NCBI RefSeq assembly: GCF_030733205.1
Contig: NZ_JASHJL010000002.1
Location: 183,009-247,008, forward strand
Length of the DNA: 64,000 nt
Direction of reading: 5' to 3'
Origin: Mameliella sp. MMSF_3455
Lineage (GTDB): Bacteria > Pseudomonadota > Alphaproteobacteria > Rhodobacterales > Rhodobacteraceae
Position numbers and translations under genes: made by a program. Positions 24,984 to 34,025 of this stretch are shown one piece after another (position 1 is the first letter of the stretch; each line of letters starts with the position of its first letter). The notes below the pieces were generated by a model. It saw only the letters and a list, made by a program, of their open reading frames with translations, was not told the DNA's origin and made no database searches.

Positions 24984-25748
24984 TCAGGTCTTGCGGTCGC
25001 GGAAGCGTAGCAGCATCGCCCGCACCGCCAGCCCCGGCAACGCGAGGGCGCATTTGGCATAGCGTCCAGCCAGGCGTCCCGGGTCCAGCATCATCCGCCA
25101 CACCCATTCCATCGCGATCCGGCGCACCCATTTCGGCGCCCGCTGCTGGGTCCCGGCAAAATAATCCAGTCCCGCCCCGATTGAGGCAAAGCCCACCTCG
25201 GGCGCGACCCGACGGCCCGCCGCGGAGAAACTCTCCTGCTTGGGCGCCCCCAGCGCGACAAAGCACAGACGCGCGCCAGAGTCCGCGATCTGCTGCAACA
25301 TCTCTTCGGCCTGCGGCCCGACCGGGTCGAATCCCATCGGCGGCGCGATCTGGCAGACCACCTTCAGGTCGCGCACCTCGCGCTCGAGGTATTCCGCCGC
25401 CGCCTCCAGCACCGGTCGGGACGATCCGAACAGCGCAACGGTCACGCCCTGCGCCGCCGCGATCTGCGCCAACGGCATGATCGCCTCGGATCCCGGGATC
25501 AGTGACACGGGCCGCCCCGCCAGCCGCGACAGCCAGACGATCGGATAGCCATCGGCCACAACGAAGTCCTGTGCGGCATAGATCGTACGGAAACTGTCCG
25601 AACCGCGCAGCTTGACGATATGATCGAGGTTGATCGTGGCCAGCGAAAAACCGGCACGGCGGGCAAACCGCTCGCGCACCCGTGCCTCCAGCACGGCCCA
25701 TGTCGGCACGTTCACGACAACCGTGTCATCGCCAAATCGGAATTCCAT
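24984..25748 (-). CDS. WecG/TagA/CpsF family glycosyltransferase
   Basis: A 254-residue GT26 enzyme. Family marks are TINLDHIVKLRGSDSF near residue 38, FVVADGYPIVWLSRLAG near 62, VALFGSSRPVLEAAAEYLE near 101 and the LGAPKQE motif near 167. It ends with a basic amphipathic helix region (RFRDRKT) that anchors such enzymes to the membrane. Relatives add the second sugar to an undecaprenyl-linked primer (for example ManNAcA or ManNAc transfer). The ATG at 25748 has an AGGGTG site upstream. Divergent from the following oxidoreductase across 191 bases. Confidence 0.88.
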   Translation of the reverse strand: MEFRFGDDTVVVNVPTWAVLEARVRERFARRAGFSLATINLDHIVKLRGSDSFRTIYAAQDFVVADGYPIVWLSRLAGRPVSLIPGSEAIMPLAQIAAAQGVTVALFGSSRPVLEAAAEYLEREVRDLKVVCQIAPPMGFDPVGPQAEEMLQQIADSGARLCFVALGAPKQESFSAAGRRVAPEVGFASIGAGLDYFAGTQQRAPKWVRRIAMEWVWRMMLDPGRLAGRYAKCALALPGLAVRAMLLRFRDRKT

Positions 25749-25939
25749 AACGGCACCCTGTTCCCCCGCCCGCAGCAATAGCCTGTTCCCGCGACATTCG
25801 CAGTGACCTTTCCACAATAGTTTTGCCCTTTTTGAAATCACTGGTGCCGCGCTGCCGCAATTTCCCGGTGCACGTCGAAATATGGCCATGTTTAAGTGTT
25901 CTATCTTTGCGGAAACACAGGCGGGCCAAGGGTGGCACA

Positions 25940-27106
25940 GTGAATTCGAGCAAGTCGGAGTCGGGCGCGGGTCAAGGCGCGCAGGCCGGGCAGGTCGTGT
26001 TGCTGGGCTGTGGCTTTGTCGCGGATCTCTACATGCGTTCGCTGGCCGCCATGCCGTGGATCAGCGTTGCCGGCGTCTGGGACCATGATCCCGACCGGTT
26101 GCGCGTATTCTGCGACTTCTGGGGATTGCCGGTCCGCGACAGCCTGGCGGACCTTCTGGACCGCGCGCCGGGCGCGCTGGTGCTCAACCTCACCAATCCC
26201 CGCGCCCATTTCGAAACCTCGCGCGCCTGCCTTCAGGCGGGCCGTCACGTCTATTCCGAAAAGCCTCTGGCCATGACGCTGGAGCAGGCCAAAGAGCTGC
26301 ACAAGCTGGCCCGGGACAAGGGGCTGGCACTCGCCTCGGCGCCCTGTTCCGCACTGGGCGAGGCGGCACAGACCCTGGGCCACGCCCTGCGCACCGGCGT
26401 CGCCGGCAAGCCCCGAGCCATTTACGCCGAACTGGACGACGGGTTCATCCCGCAGGCCGCCTATCACAAGTGGCTGTCGGATTCCGGCGCCCCCTGGCCC
26501 TACGAGGATGAATTCCGCGTCGGGTGCACGATGGAACACGCGGGCTATTACCTGACCTGGCTAATCTCGTGGTTCGGACCGGTGCGCACCGTGGTCGCCG
26601 CCTCTGCCGAGACGATCCCCGACAAGGAGGGGACGGGTCCCTTTGCGCCGGACCTGTCGGTGGCAATGCTGTTCTTTGACAACGGGCCGGTCACCCGGCT
26701 GACCTGTTCCATCACCGCGCCGCACGATCACCGTATCCGCGTCTTCGGAGACAAGGGCGTGCTGTTCTGCAATGCCGCATGGGACAACGCGGCCAAGGTG
26801 AAATTTGCCCGCCGCCTGACGCTGCGGCGGCGCCAGATCGAACATCCCTTGCCCCGCACCTTGCGCCTGCCGCAACCCACGCACCCCAAGGTCACGCGCT
26901 GGGGAGCCGCCGCGATGAACTTCATGCTGGGCCCCGCCGAGGTGCTGGGCGCACTGCAAGAGGGCCGCCCCTGCCGCATTTCGAACGATTTTGCCCTGCA
27001 CTTGACGGAAGTCTCGCTGGCGATCCAGAACGCCGGTGAAACGACAGGCGCCCAGACCATGACCACGACCTGCGAACCAATGGAACCGATGCCGTGGGCA
27101 AGTTGA
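25940..27106 (+). CDS. Gfo/Idh/MocA family oxidoreductase
   Basis: A 388-residue NAD(P)-dependent sugar-type oxidoreductase. The N-terminal Rossmann motif is LGCGFVADLYM near residue 24, and the EKP motif lies in HVYSEKPLAMTLEQA near 112. A middle MEHAGYYLTWLISWFG stretch near 200 belongs to the C-terminal substrate domain. The likely start is the GTG at 25940 with AAGGGTGG just upstream; residues upstream of it in frame do not look coding. Its 3' end overlaps the next epimerase gene by 13 bases. The same pair of functions occurs as one fused protein at 30274-32376. Confidence 0.87.
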   Translation: MNSSKSESGAGQGAQAGQVVLLGCGFVADLYMRSLAAMPWISVAGVWDHDPDRLRVFCDFWGLPVRDSLADLLDRAPGALVLNLTNPRAHFETSRACLQAGRHVYSEKPLAMTLEQAKELHKLARDKGLALASAPCSALGEAAQTLGHALRTGVAGKPRAIYAELDDGFIPQAAYHKWLSDSGAPWPYEDEFRVGCTMEHAGYYLTWLISWFGPVRTVVAASAETIPDKEGTGPFAPDLSVAMLFFDNGPVTRLTCSITAPHDHRIRVFGDKGVLFCNAAWDNAAKVKFARRLTLRRRQIEHPLPRTLRLPQPTHPKVTRWGAAAMNFMLGPAEVLGALQEGRPCRISNDFALHLTEVSLAIQNAGETTGAQTMTTTCEPMEPMPWAS

Positions 27107-28080
27107 CGGTTGTCATCACCGGTGCGGGCGGCTTTCTCGGCCGCGCCTGCGTGGCAGAGGCGCGACGCCGGGAACTGCCTGTCCTTGCGTTGTATCGCAG
27201 CACCCTGCCGGCGGATTGGGCCGGGGACGCAGGGATCACGCCGCTGCAACTGGACCTGACCGCCCCCGATGCCGCAGACCGCCTGCGCGCGGCCCTGCCC
27301 GGGGACTGTGCCATCATCCATGCCGCGGCCCACCTGGGCGGCGACCCGGCTGCAGTCGCCCGCGACACATTGAGCGCGACCCGAACGCTGCGCGAGGTCT
27401 GGCGGGACAGCGCTGCTCGGCTTGTGCTGATCTCGTCGCTTGCCGTCTACGATACCGACGCGCTGTCGCCGGGCGAGGCGCTGAGCGAAGCCAGCCCGCT
27501 GATCCCGTTGCCCGATGCGCCGGAACAGGCCCGCGACGCCTATGCCGGGTCAAAGCGGCTGCAAGAAGCGCTGTTCCTCAGCGACGCCGGCTTTGAAGAC
27601 GGCTGGATCCTGCGGCCAGGCGCGCTTTGGGGGCCGGGGCGGACGTGGCACGGGATGCAGGGGTTCTGGGCGTCCAAGCTCTTTGTCACCATCGGGTCGC
27701 ACGGCGAACTGCCGCTGGCGCATGTGGACCTTTGTGCCGAAATCGCCGTCGAGGCCGCGCACGCGCCCACCTCCGGTCCCGGCATCGTCAATGTCTTTGA
27801 CGACGACCGCCCCACCCGCGCGCGTTTCCTGCGCGCGCACAGGCGCTGTTTCGGCTGGCCGCGCCTGAACGTGACGGTGCCCTACCGGGCCTGGCTGGCG
27901 CTGGCGCGCCTGTTGAAACCCGTCTCCGGCCATCTGCCTGGCCTCTTCCGAGAGAGCATCCTGCGGGCACGGCTCATGCCGCTGCGCTACCCCAACACCC
28001 GGATGCGCAGCGCCTTTCCGGGCGAGGACGTCGATACCTTCGAGGGATTGATGGCCCGCGCGGCAGAGGATCGCGCATGA
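27094..28080 (+). CDS. NAD-dependent epimerase/dehydratase
   Basis: A 328-residue extended SDR. The cofactor motif TGAGGFLGRA is at residues 10-19, and the active-site YAGSKR (YxxxK) lies near 149, preceded by LISSLAVYDTD near 113. It would epimerise or reduce a nucleotide sugar. The start is the GTG at 27094 inside the end of the upstream oxidoreductase gene, so the two are translationally coupled. The stop overlaps the next gene's start as ATGA. Likely cytoplasmic; exact substrate unknown. Confidence 0.85.
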   Translation: MGKLTVVITGAGGFLGRACVAEARRRELPVLALYRSTLPADWAGDAGITPLQLDLTAPDAADRLRAALPGDCAIIHAAAHLGGDPAAVARDTLSATRTLREVWRDSAARLVLISSLAVYDTDALSPGEALSEASPLIPLPDAPEQARDAYAGSKRLQEALFLSDAGFEDGWILRPGALWGPGRTWHGMQGFWASKLFVTIGSHGELPLAHVDLCAEIAVEAAHAPTSGPGIVNVFDDDRPTRARFLRAHRRCFGWPRLNVTVPYRAWLALARLLKPVSGHLPGLFRESILRARLMPLRYPNTRMRSAFPGEDVDTFEGLMARAAEDRA

Positions 28081-29306
28081 GCTTGCCGAAACTGGCCTAT
28101 CTGACGGGCGAATACCCCCGCGCCTCCGACACCTTCATCCAGCGCGAGGTTGCCGCCCTGCGCGCTCTCGGGCACGAGGTCGAAACCTGTTCGATCCGCA
28201 CAACCGGGGCCGAACATCTTGTCGGGCCGGAGCAGCGCGAGGAACACGCCCGGACCTACAAGGTGCTGGATGCGGCGAAGAACCCGCTGACCCTGCTGCG
28301 TGCGCATCTGCGTTGGATGCGCCGCCCGGGCCGCTACCTGGCCGCGCTGAAACTGGCCTGGCGGACAGCGCCCAAGGGCGTGAAAGGCCGACTTTACAAC
28401 CTGAACTATTTTCTCGAAGCCGGGGTGCTGGCCGCCCATCTCGCGGATCTGGGCATCGACCACCTGCACAACCATATCGCCAAAGCCTCCTGCACGGTGG
28501 CCATGCTGGCCTCGGAAATGTCGGGCATTTCCTACAGTTTCACCATCCACGGCCCGGACATCTTCTTTGAGCCGCACCACTGGCGCATCGACGAAAAGGC
28601 GGCCCGCGCCACATTCGTTGCCTGCATCTCGGACTATTGCCGGTCGCAGCTGATGTGTTTTGCCGATCAAACCCACTGGGACCGTTTTCACATCGTGCAT
28701 TGCGGCGTCGATCCTGACCGCTATTCCCCCAGCCCGCACGCAGGCCCGGACACGCACCTGCTGTTCGTCGGGCGGCTGGCCGGGGTCAAGGGCGTGCCGA
28801 TCCTGATCGAGGCGCTGCGCCGGATCGCGCCGGACACGCCCAACCTGCGCGTGACGATCATCGGCGACGGCCCCGACCGCGCCGCGCTGGAGGCGCAGGC
28901 ACAGGACCTGCCCGTCACGTTCACCGGCTACCGGTCGCAATCCGAGGTCGCGGACGCCCTGGCGACGGCGGATCTCTTTGTTCTGCCCAGTTTCGCCGAA
29001 GGCGTGCCCGTGGTCCTGATGGAAGCGATGGCCTCTCACGTCCCGGTCATCACCACCCGCATCGCCGGAGTGCCGGAGCTGGTGGCGCATGACACCTCGG
29101 GCCTGCTGGTGGCACCCGGTGACGCCGAGGGGCTGCGGGACGCCATCAAGGCCCTGATCGACGATCCCGGGCGGCGCCAGCGGATGGGCCTGGAAGGCCG
29201 CGCCAAGGTCGAGGCCGAATTCAACATCACGCGCGAGGCGGGCTGGCTCTCGACGCTGTTCCGTGGCTATGCCGCCGGGTCGCCGCCGCAGGGGAAACGC
29301 CCATGA
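28077..29306 (+). CDS. Glycosyltransferase family 4 (colanic-acid type)
   Basis: A 409-residue GT-B glycosyltransferase that opens LAYLTGEYPRASDTFIQREV, a sequence typical of the WcaL/AmsK-like group. Further marks are FTIHGPDIFF near residue 150, HLLFVGRLAGVKGV near 224, IIGDGPDRAAL near 260 and the E-x7-E motif EGVPVVLMEAMAS near 310. It is flanked on both sides by ATGA overlaps, so it belongs to the long coupled run from 25940 to 32376. Donor and acceptor sugars cannot be predicted. Confidence 0.9.
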   Translation: MSLPKLAYLTGEYPRASDTFIQREVAALRALGHEVETCSIRTTGAEHLVGPEQREEHARTYKVLDAAKNPLTLLRAHLRWMRRPGRYLAALKLAWRTAPKGVKGRLYNLNYFLEAGVLAAHLADLGIDHLHNHIAKASCTVAMLASEMSGISYSFTIHGPDIFFEPHHWRIDEKAARATFVACISDYCRSQLMCFADQTHWDRFHIVHCGVDPDRYSPSPHAGPDTHLLFVGRLAGVKGVPILIEALRRIAPDTPNLRVTIIGDGPDRAALEAQAQDLPVTFTGYRSQSEVADALATADLFVLPSFAEGVPVVLMEAMASHVPVITTRIAGVPELVAHDTSGLLVAPGDAEGLRDAIKALIDDPGRRQRMGLEGRAKVEAEFNITREAGWLSTLFRGYAAGSPPQGKRP

Positions 29307-30262
29307 CGCCCGTCGATGTGGTCCTGATCGGCCGCAACGAGGGCGCGCGGCTGGTGGCCGCGCTGACCTCTGTCCAAGGGCAGGCGCGCGAGATCGTCTA
29401 CGTCGACTCCGGCTCGACCGACAACAGCCCGGCCGAGGCGCGCGCCGCTGGCGCCAAGGTGGTCGAACTGGACATGTCCACGCCCTTTACCGCCGCCCGC
29501 GCCAGGAACGCCGGATTCGAGGCGCTGTCCCAGCCGCGCATCGTCATGTTCATTGATGGCGACTGCACCCTGCAGCCCGGCTTTCTCGAAGCCGCCCGCG
29601 CGCATCTCGAGGCGCATCCGCGCCTTGGCCTCGTCACCGGCTGGCGGTCGGAAATCCACCCGGACGCCTCGGTCTACAACGCGATCTGCGACTGGGAATG
29701 GCATCGCCCCGCCGGGCCGATCCGGGCCTGCGGCGGCGACATGATGGTGCGGGCAGCGGCCTGGAGGGGCGTGGGCGGCATGAACCCCCGCGTGATCGCC
29801 GCCGAGGATGACGAGTTCTGCACCCGCCTGCGCAAGGCCGGCTGGCAGCTGGAACGCCTGCCGCTGGAGATGACGCGCCATGACGCGGCCATGCTGCGTT
29901 TTGGCCAATGGTGGCGTCGGGCGGTGCGCACCGGCCACGGGTTTGCACAGGTGGGCCACCTGCACCCCGAGTATTTCCGGACAGAACGCCGCCGTGTCCT
30001 GACCTTTGCCCTTGTCCTGCCGCTGCTATTCCTGGCCGGGTTCCTCACCACGTCCTGGATCAGCGCACTTGTCCTGCTGATGTACGGCTACAGCCACTTC
30101 CGCTCGATCCGGGGGCTGCACGCCGACGGGTTACCGCCCGGACAGGCGCACCGGCTGGCCCTGCTGCTCACCCTGTCGAAATTCCCGAACCTGATCGGCA
30201 TGGCGCGGTTCCACGCCCGGCGGCTTGCTGGCGATAACATGCGGATTATAGAATACAAATGA
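29303..30262 (+). CDS. Glycosyltransferase family 2, membrane-anchored
   Basis: A 319-residue GT-A enzyme. VVLIGRNEGARLVAAL opens the nucleotide-binding fold, VDSGSTDNS follows near residue 34, and the metal-binding DxD lies in FIDGDCTLQPGF near 80. EDDEFCTRLRKAGW near 170 is the usual ED-x-D acceptor motif. A hydrophobic C-terminal pair of helices (FALVLPLLFLAGFLTTSW near 235) anchors it in the inner membrane. Overlaps the previous gene as ATGA. Confidence 0.9.
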   Translation: MTPVDVVLIGRNEGARLVAALTSVQGQAREIVYVDSGSTDNSPAEARAAGAKVVELDMSTPFTAARARNAGFEALSQPRIVMFIDGDCTLQPGFLEAARAHLEAHPRLGLVTGWRSEIHPDASVYNAICDWEWHRPAGPIRACGGDMMVRAAAWRGVGGMNPRVIAAEDDEFCTRLRKAGWQLERLPLEMTRHDAAMLRFGQWWRRAVRTGHGFAQVGHLHPEYFRTERRRVLTFALVLPLLFLAGFLTTSWISALVLLMYGYSHFRSIRGLHADGLPPGQAHRLALLLTLSKFPNLIGMARFHARRLAGDNMRIIEYK

Positions 30263-30273
30263 GGGTTCAACCC

Positions 30274-32376
30274 ATGTCCACCCCCATCCGTGTCGGCCTG
30301 ATCGGGGCCGGCTACATCGCAGACTGGCACGCTGACGCCCTGCGCGCGACCCCGGGCGTCAAGGTCACGGCGGTCTGTGACAAGCGCGACAGCGCCGCCC
30401 AAGCCCTGGCAGAGCCGCTGGGCGCGAGGGTGTTCACAACTGTCGCCGAGTTGATCGATTCGAAGGCCTGCGATGCCGTACACATCCTGACACCGCCAGA
30501 TATACATAAGGATATAGCGACTCAGTGCCTCACCGGCGGGCTGCACGTGCTTGTGGAAAAACCTGTGGCTGAATCCGGTGAAGAGACCGAATTCATCCAC
30601 AGGACAGCGATTGCGGGAAACCGCAAATTCCACGCCGGGCACAACTTTCTTGGCCTGCCATCCTATGTCCGCATGAAAGAGGCGCTGGCCGCCGGGGACT
30701 ATGGCCGCGTCTTCTCGGCAGAGATCACCTGGGCACTGCCGCTGGCGCCACTGCGGTCGGGTCCGTTCAACCTTTGGCTCTTGCGTGAGCCGAAGAACCT
30801 GCTGCTGGAACTGGGGCCACACCTCGTGGCCTTCGCGCAGGACCTGTTCGGTGACATCGAGATCCTGCACGCCCATGCCACGCACCCCGTGATGCTGCCG
30901 GGCAAGGACCCGCGCCCGCAGGGGTTCCGAATCCTGGCCCGCGCCGGTCAGGTCGAGATCACCTTTACACTGGCAATGGTGGAAACCATCGACGACCGTT
31001 CCGTCACCCTGCGCGGCTCCTCTGCCCGGGCGCGGCTGGACTTTGCCCAGGACGTGCTGGTGGTCGAACGGGAAAATGCCGCCGACCTCGTCGCCAACCC
31101 GCTGAAGAAACAGATGGAACTGTCCCGCCAGCATCGGCGTGAGGGTCTGGCGAACGCCTGGACACAGCTCCGCTCGCTTAACACCCGAAATCCCTATGGC
31201 CTGTCTTTCCGGGGCATGACCGCCGCGATCTATGGCGCGCTGGCCGAAGGCAAACCCCAGGATCCCCGCTTTTCCGGGGAAAGCGCGGTCAAGGTCATGC
31301 GCACCGTCGATGCGATGATCGCGAAACTGCCCCCCGAGATCCTGAAGACCGCCGCCCCTGCGGTGCAGACCCGACACCCAAAACCGACCGCCATGGTCAT
31401 CGGCGGCACCGGCTTCATCGGGCGCGCCCTGACCCGGCGGCTTGTGGCCGATGGACGCGAAGTGCGGGTGCTGTCGCGCGGGAATACTGGCCCCTTCCCC
31501 GATCTGACAGACAACGTCGAGACGGTCTCTGCCTCGCTGCATGATCTCGATGCGCTGACGGTGGCGATGCAGGGGATCGAGGTGGTCTTCAACCTGGCCA
31601 AGTCGCTGGACGACACCTGGGCCGGCTGCCTGAAGAACGATGTCGGCGTGGCGCTGCGGATCGCGATGGCAAGCGAGAAGGCGGGCGTGAATCGGCTGAT
31701 CTACACTGGCACAATCGCCAGCTACGACATGTCCGATCCAAACGTGCAGATCACCGAGGACACGGGCTTTGCCGAGGACATGACAGATCGCAACCTCTAC
31801 GCCCGGTCCAAGGCGGAATGCGAACGCAAGCTGCTGGAGCTGCACCGGGACCGGGGCCTGCCGCTGGTCATTGCGCGCCCGGGAATCGTCGTTGGTCACG
31901 GCGGGCCGCTGCAACACTGGGGCATCGGGCGCTGGCATGGTGCAGGGGCGGTGCGCATCTGGGGGCACGGCCGCAACATCCTGCCTTTCGTTCTGATAGA
32001 CGACGTGGCGGACGGGCTGGTGCGGATGATCGACGCGCCCGCCATTGGCCAGAGCTTCAACCTGGTGGGCGAGCCGATGTTTTCGGCCCGGGGCTATTTC
32101 AATGCCATCGAACAGGCCCTGGGGGCACGGATTCGCGTTGTTCCGGGAAATCTGAATGCCTTTTACGCCTCGGACGCGGTGAAATACCTGCTCAAGAAAT
32201 ATGCCCTGCGGCGGCAGGGCGTCATTCGTCCCTCGCTGGCCGACTGGAAAAGCCGGGCGCATTTCTCACCCTTCGTGAACATGCGGCCCAAGGAGGTGCT
32301 GGGCTGGCAGCCCGAGACCGACAAGCACCGTTTCATCGAAGAGGCGACCACCAAGGCCAACCTCTTTGGCTTTTGA
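30274..32376 (+). CDS. Fused Gfo/Idh/MocA oxidoreductase and NAD-dependent epimerase
   Basis: A 700-residue bifunctional protein. Residues 1-355 are a Gfo/Idh/MocA oxidoreductase with VGLIGAGYIADWHADAL near 7 and the VEKPVAES motif near 92. Residues 370-700 are an extended SDR with IGGTGFIGRAL at 376-386 and the YARSK active site (Tyr509, Lys513). The two halves match, in order and type, the separate overlapping genes at 25940-27106 and 27094-28080. A GAGGG site upstream supports the ATG at 30274; an ATG at 30259 overlapping the previous stop is the alternative. It would modify a nucleotide-linked sugar by oxidation and then epimerisation or reduction, which is inference. Confidence 0.88.
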   Translation: MSTPIRVGLIGAGYIADWHADALRATPGVKVTAVCDKRDSAAQALAEPLGARVFTTVAELIDSKACDAVHILTPPDIHKDIATQCLTGGLHVLVEKPVAESGEETEFIHRTAIAGNRKFHAGHNFLGLPSYVRMKEALAAGDYGRVFSAEITWALPLAPLRSGPFNLWLLREPKNLLLELGPHLVAFAQDLFGDIEILHAHATHPVMLPGKDPRPQGFRILARAGQVEITFTLAMVETIDDRSVTLRGSSARARLDFAQDVLVVERENAADLVANPLKKQMELSRQHRREGLANAWTQLRSLNTRNPYGLSFRGMTAAIYGALAEGKPQDPRFSGESAVKVMRTVDAMIAKLPPEILKTAAPAVQTRHPKPTAMVIGGTGFIGRALTRRLVADGREVRVLSRGNTGPFPDLTDNVETVSASLHDLDALTVAMQGIEVVFNLAKSLDDTWAGCLKNDVGVALRIAMASEKAGVNRLIYTGTIASYDMSDPNVQITEDTGFAEDMTDRNLYARSKAECERKLLELHRDRGLPLVIARPGIVVGHGGPLQHWGIGRWHGAGAVRIWGHGRNILPFVLIDDVADGLVRMIDAPAIGQSFNLVGEPMFSARGYFNAIEQALGARIRVVPGNLNAFYASDAVKYLLKKYALRRQGVIRPSLADWKSRAHFSPFVNMRPKEVLGWQPETDKHRFIEEATTKANLFGF

Positions 32377-32415
32377 CACCGCGAGGTCCGTCAACAATCC
32401 CTGTGTTTCCACCTT

Positions 32416-32429
32416 ATTCTGGCCAGAAT
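32416..32429. promoter_or_regulatory. 14-base perfect palindrome upstream of the tyrosine-kinase gene
   Basis: ATTCTGGCCAGAAT reads the same on both strands. It lies 149 bases before the kinase start in a 201-base gap that is AT-rich for this genome. It may be an operator for a dimeric regulator. No match to a regulator known to me. Confidence 0.4.
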
Positions 32430-32577
32430 TGGCTGTTTTAACGACAATCGACCGGGTCTCCTTCTGGCGGCCCCGAACACGGAAAACTGAATCGCACCCC
32501 GCACGTTGGCGGGACACAAGGGAATCATGGTGTGCGCAATCGGCACGCGCCGCCCGGAAAGCTGCGGAGCAAGGGTC

Positions 32578-33942
32578 ATGAACATGATGGACAGCCCAAA
32601 ATTCCGGCGCAAACGCACTTCCGCCACGGGGTCCGCACGCCCCGTGGCCCAACAACCTGATTCCGTGCCCCAACTGGACGAGACTGCTCAAGAGGTCGCC
32701 CGGAAACACGACGCCGCCGCGGATCAAGTCCGGTCGGTTGCAGACAAGGCGAAGGCCCGCGAAAAGGCACAGGAAAGGGCTCGCCGCCGCGCGGAAATCG
32801 AAGCGATGGCAAGGGCAGAGGCGTTGCGACGGGTCGAGGCCGCGCGCGCCCGACGCGAAGCAGAAGCCCGCCAAGCCGCTGAACGCGCCGAGGCTGAGGC
32901 AGCATTGCAGGCCCAGAAAGAGGCCAAACAACGCGCGGCGGAGGAACGCGCTGAAGAGGCGCGGCGGAAGTCAGAGGCAGAGCGGGCCGAGGCCGCGCAC
33001 CGTGCCGAACAGGAAAAGCGAGCCGAACAGGCACGCTTGGCCGATGCCAAGGCCGCAGAGGCCGCGCGCCGCGCGGAGGAAGAGCGCCTTGCACGGGAGC
33101 GCACCAAAGTACCACGGGACTTGCCCCCGCTGGCGCTGACGGAGATGGTCCCGGTGACGGACCGGCCGACAGGCACGCCGGCCTCGGCGCGGCCACCACA
33201 GCAGCCGGACCCGGCTGCCTCCGCTTGGGCCGGGCTGTCGGAAATGACGGTCGACAAGGCCCACCTCGACCGGAACCGCATCATCACCGCCAGCCGCGAT
33301 GATCCTGCCCATGCGGCCTTTGACGTGCTGCGAACGCGTCTCTTGCAGGCCCTGCACGAAAACGGCTGGCGCCGCGTGGCAATCACATCTCCCGGCAAGG
33401 AATGCGGCAAGACCTTCACCGCCGCCAATCTGGCCATCAGCCTGTCGCGGCAGGAGAACTGCCGTACCTTGCTGCTGGACCTCGACATGCGCCGGCCCAG
33501 CCTGCACAAGATCCTGGGCGTCTCCGATCCCGGATCGCTGGGAGACATGCTTCGCGGCATGACCGCGCCGGGCGATCACCTGCTGCGGATGGGGCGCAAC
33601 CCGGTCAACGCCGGGCGCAACATCGCCTTTGGCCTCAACAACCGGCCCGAGGCCTATGCCTCGGAACTGCTGCAGGACCCGCGCGCCGAGACCTGCCTGC
33701 ACCGGATCGAGGACGAATACGATCCCGACGTCGTTTTGATCGACCTGCCCCCGGCCCTGTCCTACGACGACGTGATCGCCGCGCGGCCGCTGTTCGATGG
33801 CGTTCTGCTGGTGATAGGCGGCGGATTGACGACGGAAAAGGAAATTGCCGAGGTTGAACGGCGCCTGGGTGATGGCACCCCGATCCTGGGGATGATCCTG
33901 AACAAGGCCGAGGGCACCGAACTCGACCGCTACAGTTATTGA
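32578..33942 (+). CDS. BY-kinase (CpsD/CapB-type) with long N-terminal coiled coil
   Basis: A 454-residue polysaccharide tyrosine autokinase. Residues about 40-180 are an Ala/Glu/Arg-rich predicted coiled coil (ERARRRAEIEAMARAEALRR and similar). The kinase domain covers about 235-454, with Walker A SPGKECGKT, Walker A' LLLDLDMRRPS and Walker B DVVLIDLPPA. The usual membrane co-polymerase half is missing; it is supplied by the convergent GumC-like gene at 34026. The tail has only two tyrosines (DRYSY), far fewer than the tyrosine clusters of Wzc or CpsD. Start at 32578 has GGAGCAAGG upstream. It would control polymer length or export by phosphorylation. Confidence 0.87.
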   Translation: MNMMDSPKFRRKRTSATGSARPVAQQPDSVPQLDETAQEVARKHDAAADQVRSVADKAKAREKAQERARRRAEIEAMARAEALRRVEAARARREAEARQAAERAEAEAALQAQKEAKQRAAEERAEEARRKSEAERAEAAHRAEQEKRAEQARLADAKAAEAARRAEEERLARERTKVPRDLPPLALTEMVPVTDRPTGTPASARPPQQPDPAASAWAGLSEMTVDKAHLDRNRIITASRDDPAHAAFDVLRTRLLQALHENGWRRVAITSPGKECGKTFTAANLAISLSRQENCRTLLLDLDMRRPSLHKILGVSDPGSLGDMLRGMTAPGDHLLRMGRNPVNAGRNIAFGLNNRPEAYASELLQDPRAETCLHRIEDEYDPDVVLIDLPPALSYDDVIAARPLFDGVLLVIGGGLTTEKEIAEVERRLGDGTPILGMILNKAEGTELDRYSY

Positions 33943-33966
33943 GGCCGGGCGCCCCCGTGCCCGGCC
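33943..33966 (+). terminator. Hairpin between convergent kinase and co-polymerase genes
   Basis: GGCCGGGC (33943-33950), 8-base loop, GCCCGGCC (33959-33966) starts directly after the kinase stop. There is no T-run. Termination is inferred from stem strength and the convergent arrangement. Confidence 0.5.
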
Positions 33967-34025
33967 CGCAAGTGCGCTCTCCAGCTGCAAGGACAGCGCA
34001 CCCGTACCTCTGACATGTCTCGTGC

